From NCBI GenBank assembly GCA_947478535.1, contig CANJXD010000330.1, forward strand, positions 1-6,706: 6,706 bases of DNA, read 5' to 3'. This DNA comes from Acetobacteraceae bacterium (GTDB taxonomy: Bacteria > Pseudomonadota > Alphaproteobacteria > Acetobacterales > Acetobacteraceae). Position numbers and translations under genes: made by a program. The notes beneath the pieces were generated by a model. That model had not been told where the DNA came from, ran no database searches, and saw nothing but the letters and a program-made list of their open reading frames with translations. Shown here in pieces: positions 1 through 5,999 of the stretch (position 1 is its first letter; each line of letters starts with the position of its first letter).

Positions 1-80
1 AACGGCGAAATCGAATTTTGGCAATCAGATCCATAGCCAACACCCCAGATTCTCCAGCGCAAAGGCCGGATGATCGCATG

Positions 81-144
81 ACCCTGGGTGGAAACTTTTG
101 GACGCTGTTTACCCAGGGAATCTGGAAAGATTTGCACGCTGTTT
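81..144. repeat. Degenerate two-copy tandem repeat in leader
   Basis: Two adjacent copies, 81-110 (30 nt) and 111-144 (34 nt). Each starts ACCC[T/A]GGG and continues TGGAAA..TTTG.ACGCTGTTT. The second copy has a 4-nt insertion (AATC) after the GGG block. By eye 26 of 30 alignable positions agree. The block lies 67 nt upstream of the phosphoesterase start, in the most AT-rich part of the window. It could be a double operator, an upstream activation site or a decayed repeat family; nothing in the sequence decides which. Confidence 0.55.
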
Positions 145-196
145 TGCAACCCGGCCTTCCTGCGTTTCGGGCCTCCGGCATAGAATGCGGGATTGC

Positions 197-203
197 AAGG
201 GGG
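197..203 (+). promoter_or_regulatory. Ribosome binding site of the phosphoesterase
   Basis: AAGGGGG lies 7 nt before the ATG at 211. This fixes the start there rather than at the in-frame TTG at 193, which lies upstream of this site and has no comparable purine-rich site of its own. Confidence 0.6.
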
Positions 204-210
204 CGGCTTG

Positions 211-969
211 ATGCGCATCGCGGTCATCACGGATATCCACGGCAACGTCGCGGCGCTGGAGGCGGCGCTGGCGGATATCGACGCGCGCGGCATCGGCACG
301 ACCATCTGCCTCGGCGACAATGCCTCCGGCATGGGTTGGCCGGGGGAGACGGTGCGGCTGCTGCGCGCTCGCGGCATTCCCTCGGTCCGCGGCAACCATG
401 ACCGCTGGGTACACGAACGGACCTTCGAGGAGATGGGCCGGCAGGATCAGATCGCCTTCGCCGAGACGACGGCGGAGGAGCGCGCCTGGCTCGGCGGGCT
501 GCCGGAGTTGCTGACCCCGGCCGCGGGCGTGCTCGCCTGCCACGGCACGCCCGCGAGCGACCTGCAGAACCTGCTGGAAGACCCCCGGGCGGGGCGGCTG
601 ATGCCGGCGCCCCTGGAGTCGATCCGGGAGAGGCTGGGGGAGGTGGGGCTGGCCGCGCGGGTCGTCGTCTGCGGGCATACGCACCAGGCCTCCGTCATCC
701 GGGTGCCCGGTGGACCGCTGGTGGTGAACCCCGGCAGCCTCGGCCTGCCGGGGTTTCGCATCACGCGCGGGGATCACCCGCATGTGGCGGAGGCGCGGTC
801 TCCCCATGCCCGCTACGCCATCCTGACGGTGGATGAGGCGGGGGGCGACAGCGCGGCGCTGATCCACATTCCCTACGACTGGGAAGCGGCGGCGCGCAAG
901 GCGGAGGAACGCGGCGCGCCGGTCTGGGGGCAGGTGCTGCGGACCGGCTTCGTGCCGATGCCGGCGTAG
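211..969 (+). CDS. Metallophosphoesterase, YfcE/MJ0936-like
   Basis: A 252-residue calcineurin-like phosphoesterase, predicted cytosolic (no signal peptide or membrane segment). The dinuclear metal ligands appear in the usual order: DIHGN with D8 and H10, GDN at 35-37, GNHD at 61-64, CHGTP with H111, GHTH at 155-158, then NPGS at 173-176. The N-terminus starts directly with the first beta strand (MRIAVITDIHGN), as is normal for this family, and the site AAGGGGG supports ATG 211. The length is typical of stand-alone bacterial members that hydrolyse phosphodiesters or phosphomonoesters. The physiological substrate cannot be read from sequence. The last ~50 residues after NPGS contain a strand-rich closing segment and a charged helix (EAAARKAEER). 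The gene ends exactly where the convergent hydratase gene ends, and it has no obvious functional link to its neighbours. Confidence 0.93.
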   Translation: MRIAVITDIHGNVAALEAALADIDARGIGTTICLGDNASGMGWPGETVRLLRARGIPSVRGNHDRWVHERTFEEMGRQDQIAFAETTAEERAWLGGLPELLTPAAGVLACHGTPASDLQNLLEDPRAGRLMPAPLESIRERLGEVGLAARVVVCGHTHQASVIRVPGGPLVVNPGSLGLPGFRITRGDHPHVAEARSPHARYAILTVDEAGGDSAALIHIPYDWEAAARKAEERGAPVWGQVLRTGFVPMPA

Positions 970-1764
970 CTATTCCCCGGAGAAATTCGCCCGGCGCTTT
1001 TCCATGAAGGCGTTGACGCCCTCGGCAAAGTCCTTGGTGAGCGACAGGCTGGAGAAGGCGCGGCGCTCATCCGACATCTGGCGCTCGAGCGAGACGTCCG
1101 GCGCCTGGAGCACCAGCTTCTTGATGGCGGCGATGGATTGCGCCGGCGCGCGGGCCAGGCGCTTCGCCACCTTGTCCACCGTCGCGTCCAGTTCCCCCTC
1201 CGGGACCACGCCGTTGAGCATGCCGAGGCGAAGCGCCTCCGGCGCCGGCAGGCGGTCCGCCAGCATCAGCAATTCCATGGCCTTGCGGCTGCCGACGGCG
1301 CGCGGGAGCAGCCAGGAAAGCCCGCCATCCGGCGCGGTGGCGAGGTGGACATAGGCCGTGGCGAAGAAGGCGTCCTCGGCCGCGTAGGCGAGGTCACAGG
1401 CCAGCGCGAGCGCCACGCCGACGCCGGCGGAGGCACCGCGGAGCTTGGCGATGATGGGCTTCGGCGTGTCCCGCATCTGGTCGATGACGGGACCTAGGCC
1501 ATGGATGCGTTCCTCGAAGAAGCCGCGGCGCTCATCCGGCGCCATCTCCAGCGCCCGGCTGAAGACGCTGATATCGCCACCGGCCATGAAATGCCCACCC
1601 GCGCCGGTCAGCACGATACAGCGCACGGCCGGGTCCGCCGCCCCGGCACGGAGCGCGGCGCGCAGCGGGGCGCGGAGTTCGATCGTCAGCGGATTGCGGC
1701 GTTCCGGCGCGTTGAAGGTGACGTGCATGACGCCTTCCTCGACGTGGACCAGCAGGTTTTCCAT
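970..1764 (-). CDS. Enoyl-CoA hydratase/isomerase family protein
   Basis: A 264-residue crotonase-fold protein of normal family length, predicted cytosolic. The first oxyanion-hole segment is GGHFMAGGDIS (about 56-66). The second is LRGASAGVGVALALACD (108-124), followed by APDGGLSWLLPR (144-155). The C-terminal trimerisation helices end in the usual F.EGVNAF.EKR.ANF (247-261). In classical hydratases two glutamates activate water. Here the first position, in GxGxALALACD, appears to be Ala, and the second region reads APDGG with Asp146. That pattern is closer to PaaG-like isomerases and other crotonase subfamilies, so straight hydratase activity should not be assumed. The start at 1764 was chosen because MENLLVHVEEG matches the usual N-terminal strand and GAGGA lies 9 nt upstream. 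The reading frame stays open further upstream only through the hairpin element. Substrate unknown. Confidence 0.9.
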   Translation of the reverse strand: MENLLVHVEEGVMHVTFNAPERRNPLTIELRAPLRAALRAGAADPAVRCIVLTGAGGHFMAGGDISVFSRALEMAPDERRGFFEERIHGLGPVIDQMRDTPKPIIAKLRGASAGVGVALALACDLAYAAEDAFFATAYVHLATAPDGGLSWLLPRAVGSRKAMELLMLADRLPAPEALRLGMLNGVVPEGELDATVDKVAKRLARAPAQSIAAIKKLVLQAPDVSLERQMSDERRAFSSLSLTKDFAEGVNAFMEKRRANFSGE

Positions 1765-1773
1765 GCGCGCGTT

Positions 1774-1778
1774 TCCTC
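1774..1778 (-). promoter_or_regulatory. Ribosome binding site of the enoyl-CoA hydratase
   Basis: On the minus strand GAGGA lies 9 nt upstream of the ATG at 1764. It selects this start over the in-frame ATG at 1857, whose added 31 residues would be translated from the repeat hairpin and look non-protein-like. Confidence 0.6.
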
Positions 1779-1803
1779 GATTGCTGCCGTGCGGGTTAGC
1801 GCT

Positions 1804-1902
1804 GGCCCCTACCCCGACCCTTTCCCACCGCGTGGGGGAGGGAGCCGGTGGCGCCATTGGCGCCCCCTCTCCCGCGGGCGGGGGAGGGTCGGGGTAGGGG
1901 TC
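1804..1902. repeat. Large GC-rich intergenic hairpin element
   Basis: The outer arms are a perfect 16-nt inverted repeat: CCCCTACCCCGACCCT at 1806-1821 and its complement at 1885-1900. They extend to 1804/1902 with one G-U pair. The stem continues imperfectly inward. Nested inside are CCCAC-CGC-GTGGG (1824-1837 region) and GGCGCCA-T-TGGCGCC (1850-1864). The arrangement, with TACCCCGACCCT outer arms and TCCC/GGGA inner arms, is like the dispersed palindromic intergenic elements common in GC-rich alphaproteobacteria (established in general terms, not checked for this one). It sits between two divergently read genes, so it is not a terminator for either. Confidence 0.7.
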
Positions 1903-1980
1903 AGCACAACCGCGCCATCATCCCGGCGACGTAATCGCGGGGGGCGCGCCTTGGCAAGACGGGGGGCTATGCTGCGGCCC

Positions 1981-2979
1981 ATGACATATCGCATCACGCC
2001 CCGTCGCCGCGCTGTCCTGGCCTCCGCGCTCACCATGCCGGGCGCCGCCCACGCGCAACCCCGCGCGGCGCGCGGCTTCAACCTGGTGGCGACACCCCAG
2101 GCGCCGCTGGGCTCCGCGGCGGCCGCGGAAAGCTTCGCGCGGATGGTCGCGGCAGGGGCGGATAGCGTCGCGCTGGTCTGTTTTCTCTGGCAGGCGCGGC
2201 CGGACAGCGCGGCGATCGTGCGCGGCAGCGACATGGGGGATGCCGAGCTTGCTGCCGGCATCGCCCAGGCCCGGGCGGCCGGGCTTTCGGTGATGGTGAA
2301 GCCGCATATCTGGGTGCCGGAAAGCTGGGCCGGGGAGGTCGCGCCGGGTGATGAGCCGGGATGGCGCAGCTGGTTCGCGGATTTTCGCGCCGCGCTGATC
2401 CCGCTGGCGCGGCTGGCGCAGGCGGAAGGCGCGGCATCCTTCTGCCTGGGGACGGAAATGCGCCGCACCAGCCGGCGCCCGGAATGGGCGGGGGTGGTGG
2501 AGGCCGCGCGCGGCGTCTTCCGCGGCCGCCTGCTCTACACCGCGCATAACGCGGATGAGGCGCAGCATGTGCCCTTCTGGGGCGCGCTGGATGCGATCGG
2601 CGTCTCGCTCTACCCGGCGTTGGGCGGCGATGCGGATCGGCCTTCCTGGCAGGCGGCGATGGCGGCGGAAGCGGCGCGGATCGACGCCATCGCCGTGCGG
2701 CATCGCAAACCGGTCTGGGTGACGGAAATCGGCATCCGCTCCGCCGAGGGCGCGGCGGCGAAGCCGTGGGAGAGTGCCGAGGAGCGCGCGGCGCCCGCCG
2801 ATGGCGCCTTGCAGGCGGCGGTGCTGGAAGCCTGGCTCGGCGTGCTGGACCGGCCCTCCGTGGCGGGGGTGCTGGTGTGGCGCTGGTTCAGCGACCCGAC
2901 GGCGGGCGGGCCGGCGGATACGGACTTCACCGTGCAGGGCAAGCCGGCGGAAGCGATGCTGCGGGCGCGGTGGCTATAG
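1981..2979 (+). CDS. Secreted GH113-like glycoside hydrolase
   Basis: A 332-residue protein with an export signal: an arginine-rich n-region (TPRRRAVLAS, Tat-like twin arginine), a short hydrophobic stretch and a probable cleavage after AHA (residue 25). The mature part is a TIM-barrel hydrolase. It shows GFNLVATP at the first strand, MVKPHIW (105-111), LGTEM with E159 as likely acid/base, TAHN (187-190), DAIGVSLYP (204-212), WVTEIGIRS with E249 as likely nucleophile, and LVWRWFSD (298-305) on the last strands. Spacing of the two glutamates and the KPH and TEIG motifs fit family GH113, whose characterised members cleave beta-mannan; clan GH-A relatives remain possible. A start at 1969 (four residues longer) cannot be excluded. 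The G-run at 1961-1966 is 14 nt from ATG 1981 and only 2 nt from the alternative. The gene points at the polysaccharide operon and overlaps its last gene by six bases, suggesting a trimming or turnover role (inference). Confidence 0.82.
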   Translation: MTYRITPRRRAVLASALTMPGAAHAQPRAARGFNLVATPQAPLGSAAAAESFARMVAAGADSVALVCFLWQARPDSAAIVRGSDMGDAELAAGIAQARAAGLSVMVKPHIWVPESWAGEVAPGDEPGWRSWFADFRAALIPLARLAQAEGAASFCLGTEMRRTSRRPEWAGVVEAARGVFRGRLLYTAHNADEAQHVPFWGALDAIGVSLYPALGGDADRPSWQAAMAAEAARIDAIAVRHRKPVWVTEIGIRSAEGAAAKPWESAEERAAPADGALQAAVLEAWLGVLDRPSVAGVLVWRWFSDPTAGGPADTDFTVQGKPAEAMLRARWL

Positions 2980-3672
2980 GGCGACGCCGGGCGCCGCCAT
3001 CAGCCCCGCATGGCGCTGCGCCACATGCTCGAACAGCAGGCGGTCTTCCCGCGTCAGCGCCAGCAGCCGGTCGAGCCGGCGGCTGTCCAGCGTGATGTGG
3101 CCCTGGCCCTGGGTCACATTCTCCCGCTCCGCGCGGTGGGGGGGAAGGCCGAGCCAGCGATGCAGCGTGAGGCACACCTCATCGACCCGCGCCGTGGTGC
3201 CGACCAGGGCGTAGCAGGCATCGAGCACCGGGATCGCCTCCGCCGCCGTCCGCAGGCCGGTGAGCTGGAGGCAGGCTTCGCCGGCCAAGGCATCGCCAGC
3301 GCTGTCGATGAAATCGGCGAAGCCGAGGTCCCGGAATTGCAGGTGCAGCGGATGCTCGACCCAGGTGGCCATGTAGTTGAAGGCGGACAGCAGCCGCGCC
3401 ACCGGGTCCCGCAGCAGGGTGACGAAGCGGGCCTCGGGGCGGGCGCGCACCAGCGCCTCCTCCAGCGTCACATGGCCGCTGATCAGGGCGAAGCGGCCGG
3501 CGATTGCGGGCGGCATGGCGCGGAAGGCCGCCTGCTCCGCGGCATCGCCAATCCGCAGCACGGCCGATTCCGGCAAGCTCCGGGCGAGCGCCGCATGCAG
3601 CGCGAAGCCGCCGGTCTTGGGCAGGTGGATGAACACCACCTGCCCCCTATCCTCGATCAAAAGCTTCTCCAT
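2974..3672 (-). CDS. Sulfotransferase family protein (PAPS-dependent type)
   Basis: A 232-residue Sulfotransfer_2-like protein. The 5'-phosphosulfate loop is FIHLPKTGG (14-22, K19) at the very N-terminus. SGH follows at 65-67. The 3'-phosphate binding motif is LLRDPVARLLSAFNY (86-100, with R88 and S96). A later ENVTQG (184-189) resembles the conserved Asn segment of carbohydrate sulfotransferases. There is no signal peptide or membrane anchor, so it should act in the cytosol, where PAPS is available. The family moves sulfuryl groups from PAPS to hydroxyls of glycans, lipids or small molecules; the acceptor is not readable. Being last in the glycosyltransferase operon suggests a sugar acceptor. 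The start at 3672 is set by the conserved N-terminal strand. It overlaps the end of the barrel gene by 16 nt, with no strong ribosome site, which implies translational coupling. Its stop shares the palindrome CTATAG with the opposing hydrolase gene. Confidence 0.85.
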   Translation of the reverse strand: MEKLLIEDRGQVVFIHLPKTGGFALHAALARSLPESAVLRIGDAAEQAAFRAMPPAIAGRFALISGHVTLEEALVRARPEARFVTLLRDPVARLLSAFNYMATWVEHPLHLQFRDLGFADFIDSAGDALAGEACLQLTGLRTAAEAIPVLDACYALVGTTARVDEVCLTLHRWLGLPPHRAERENVTQGQGHITLDSRRLDRLLALTREDRLLFEHVAQRHAGLMAAPGVAL

Positions 3673-4559
3673 ACCGAGAGCACGCCACCGGATTCGCGCA
3701 GCGCGTTCTGCGCGGCGACCGTGGTGTAGGCTCCGGCCTGCAACGTCCACGGGCCGGAGACGTTCCACAGCACGCTCAACTGCGCCTTCGAGTACCAGTA
3801 GGAGGGATAGGCGCCATGGCCTTCCCCATCCGAGATCACGTTGAAGGATTGCGCCAGCAGCGTGACATCGGGGCGCGGGCGGATGCCGAGGCTGAGGTCG
3901 AAGCGCCATTCATTCGGCGGATCGTCGAGCCGGGTGCGATAGGCGGCCTCGAAATTCACGTAGCCCGTCATGTCGGACAGGGCGAAGCCGCGGCCGGCGA
4001 GGACCCGGATATCAACCTGGTTGTCGGTATTGCCGAATTGGGCGCGGCGGCTGTCTTCCCGCGCGCCGGGGATGCGGGCCAGCGCCTGGAGGGAAATCGC
4101 CCCCTGGTCATCATGCCAGAGCCGCGTCCGCAGCCCGAGATCGGTATAGCCGAGGCCCGTGTAGCGATCCGACGGCGAACCGCCGACCCGCGCCCCGAAC
4201 AGGGAGGGGTTGGCGATCAGCGTTACCGCATCCGTCACGCCGTATTCGATCAGCGCCGTGGTTTCGAGCTTGCGGTATTCCGGCACGCGTTGCGCGCCGC
4301 CATTCTCCCGCAGGTATTGGCTGCCCTGGCCATAGGTGGTGGTGACGATGGCCTGGCCAGTGCCGCGCGGCAGGGTCCAGGCCGCGCCGAAGGCCACCGC
4401 CATGGGGGTGGCGACGGCGACGGCGGCCAGCGGCAGGCTGAGTTTCCATCGGGCGCGCGGCACCGCCGGGCTGGCAGTGGCGGGTGCGGGTTCGGGCGCC
4501 GTACCGCCGTGGCGGGCGCGCCGGTTCATCTCGGCCGGATCGGGTCGCAGCAGGCGCAT
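3657..4559 (-). CDS. Outer-membrane beta-barrel-like protein, XagA-like
   Basis: A 300-residue exported protein. The N-terminus is unusual: about 37 polar, Arg/Pro-rich residues precede a hydrophobic core (SLPLAAVAVATPMAVAFGAA, 41-60). The mature part begins near WTLPRGTGQ. It then alternates hydrophobic and polar residues in many short strands separated by turns rich in Asp, Asn and Gly, and ends in Phe (SVWRSF), as expected for the C-terminal strand recognised by the barrel assembly machinery. This fits a barrel of roughly 10-14 strands. Similar small barrels accompany family 2 glycosyltransferases in Xanthomonas xag-type polysaccharide loci; I recall this by pattern and context only. Its likely job is glycan exit across the outer membrane. 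ATG 4559 is supported by GAGAGGG 7 nt upstream and lies 3 nt after the stop of the preceding gene. An alternative ATG at 4529 would shorten the odd N-region by ten residues. Confidence 0.72.
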   Translation of the reverse strand: MRLLRPDPAEMNRRARHGGTAPEPAPATASPAVPRARWKLSLPLAAVAVATPMAVAFGAAWTLPRGTGQAIVTTTYGQGSQYLRENGGAQRVPEYRKLETTALIEYGVTDAVTLIANPSLFGARVGGSPSDRYTGLGYTDLGLRTRLWHDDQGAISLQALARIPGAREDSRRAQFGNTDNQVDIRVLAGRGFALSDMTGYVNFEAAYRTRLDDPPNEWRFDLSLGIRPRPDVTLLAQSFNVISDGEGHGAYPSYWYSKAQLSVLWNVSGPWTLQAGAYTTVAAQNALRESGGVLSVWRSF

Positions 4560-4562
4560 CGC

Positions 4563-5974
4563 TCAGCCCTCTCTCTCATAGATCCGCCAGGGGCCGATCT
4601 CCCGCAGCAGACGATAGCCTGGCGCGCCATGCGTATGCAGCCTGGGGAAAGCGGCATGCACGCGATCGGGGCGCCAGGGCAAGGGGGCCTGCGAGGGATC
4701 GCGCAGCGCCACCAGTGGAAGGTTCAGCCGGCCGGACATGGCCTGAAGGCGGAAGCGGTCATCATCCGGGGTGACCGGGGTGAAGCGCCCGGCGCGCAGC
4801 GCCGCGACCTCCGGCGCCGCGGCCAGGTCGATCAGCACCTCCCGCCGCCCGGCGAGCAGCGCGACCAGGGCGCGCGGCGTGGTGGCCTCGGCCGGGGTGG
4901 GGCCCCAGCGCGCGGGGTCGAAGGCCACGGCGCCACCGCCGGCCAGGACGCCCAGCATCATCAGCGCCAGCAATATCCCCGCCGGCAGGCGCCGCGGGCC
5001 GCCCCGGCGCAGCACCAGCATGGCCGCCCCCGCCCCCATCCCGATGGCCGGCGCGGCGAGGGAGGTGGCCGGGAGCGGTGCGCCGAACACCACGGCGAGC
5101 AGCGCCGGCGCCATGGCCAGCAGCAGCAGCGCGGCGCCGATCTGGCGCAGCGGCGCGGACCGCCAGAACAGCAGCGGCAGCGCCACCAGCGCCGGCACGG
5201 CCACCAGCACCATCGCAGCCAAGGGTGCGGAGGGTGGGAGGGCAAGGCGCAAAGGGTCATCGCGCAACGCCGCCAGCGCGTGCAGCGCCCCCATGCCATG
5301 CGTCGCGCTGACATGGGCGAAGCCGAGCAGCCCGAAGCCGAGGGGGAACAGCAACAGCAGCAGCAGCCCGCCCACGCTGCGGGAGATCATCAGCGGCGGC
5401 GCTGCCAGCAGCAGGGCGAGCGGGGCGATCAGCGCCAGCAGCAGCCCCGCCGGGTCCGCGAAGACCAGCAGCACCAGTGCCATGGCCACGCCAATGCAGG
5501 GCCCCACCGCGCCGGTCGCCCGCAGCCCGGCCAGCGCCAGCGCCAGCCACCACCCGGCCCCCATCGCCAGCACTGGCCCCGGCCCGGCGATGACGACCAT
5601 CAGCGTCAGGGGGTTGAGCGCCAGCAGCAGCGTGGCGCCCGCGGCGGCCGCGCCGCCCAGCCCGGCACGGCGAAACCCCGCCAGCCAGGCAGCGCCCAGC
5701 GCCCCGGCAGGATCGCGCTGGCCAGAATGGGTCCCGGCAGCGTGACGCGCCCGGCCAGGAGCCTCGCGGGGCCTTCCAGCAGCGCTGAGAGCAGGTAGGG
5801 CAGGGGCGGGAAGCGGGTGATCACATGCGCGAAGGGGGCATCGCCGCCCACCGCCAGCGCCGCCTCACCCCATTGCTCGAACAGCCCGGTCCAGGGGCCG
5901 AAGCGCGCCAGCAGCGCCAGCAGCCCCGCCCCATAAGCGGCGGCGAGCCCCAGGCCGAACGCCCAGCCCATCAT
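4563..5974 (-). pseudogene. Polytopic membrane protein, GT-C-like, one-base frameshift
   Basis: The gene reads in one frame from ATG 5974 to a Pro-Gly at 5702-5707 (91 residues), then continues in a second frame from about 5702 to the stop at 4563 (379 residues). Restoring one G in the four-G run of the minus strand (5702-5705) joins them into a 470-residue protein reading ILPG-ALGAAWLAGF. Without it, translation ends at 5606 after an arginine- and proline-rich tail. The joined protein has a first membrane span at 3-23, an acidic periplasmic-type loop (GLFEQWGEAALAVGGDAP), RFPPLPYLLSALL at 54-66, about ten further hydrophobic segments, and a soluble C-terminal domain of ~115 residues ending GPWRIYEREG. 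One span, loop with acidic residues, then many spans is the layout of GT-C glycosyltransferases such as ArnT or PMT types, but no signature motif proves it. The gene lies 25 nt after the glycosyltransferase and 3 nt before the barrel gene. The lesion may be a true mutation or a base-call error in a G-run. Confidence 0.7.
4567..4573 (-). promoter_or_regulatory. Ribosome binding site of the barrel gene
   Basis: GAGAGGG on the minus strand, 7 nt before ATG 4559, lies inside the last codons of the upstream membrane-protein gene. It is the clearest ribosome site within the operon and favours start 4559 over 4529. Confidence 0.55.
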
Positions 5975-5999
5975 CGGCGGGACATGATCCGCGCCACTG

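Noticed and set aside
157..186. Sigma-70 promoter with TAGAAT at 181-186
   Set aside because: The -10-like hexamer is well placed for the phosphoesterase, but the best upstream partner (TTCCTG, 157-162) is a poor -35 match, so it is not reported as a feature.
18..401. Plus-strand frame overlapping the leader and the phosphoesterase start
   Set aside because: Its Arg/Gly-rich translation runs out of frame through the conserved phosphoesterase motifs, with no ribosome site at its start.
109..867. 252-codon minus-strand frame opposite the phosphoesterase
   Set aside because: Antisense shadow with low-complexity Arg/Pro/Ala content. The opposite strand encodes all the conserved metal-binding motifs.
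1885..1902. Rho-independent terminator at the right arm of the hairpin
   Set aside because: Flanking genes diverge from this region, so neither ends here, and there is no T-tract after the stem.
1501..1980. In-frame upstream extension of the hydrolase (160 more codons)
   Set aside because: It crosses the hydratase gene in antisense and the repeat hairpin, while a proper signal peptide begins at 1981.
5349..5366. CAG/CAA triplet run as a microsatellite or phase-variable tract
   Set aside because: It encodes a leucine-rich membrane span in the minus-strand gene. Triplet changes would keep frame, and similar short CAG runs occur throughout the hydrophobic segments.
5695..5712. Programmed ribosomal frameshifting as the explanation of the split membrane gene
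   Set aside because: The junction lacks an X XXY YYZ slippery heptamer, and no nearby stimulatory site or downstream pseudoknot was evident by eye. A one-base loss in a G-run is simpler.
3816..5798. 660-codon plus-strand open frame, rich in Gln, Arg and Gly
   Set aside because: It is antisense to the barrel and membrane-protein genes. Its Gln runs are complements of CTG leucine codons in membrane spans, and the frame is open because of extreme GC skew at third positions. No domain is recognisable.
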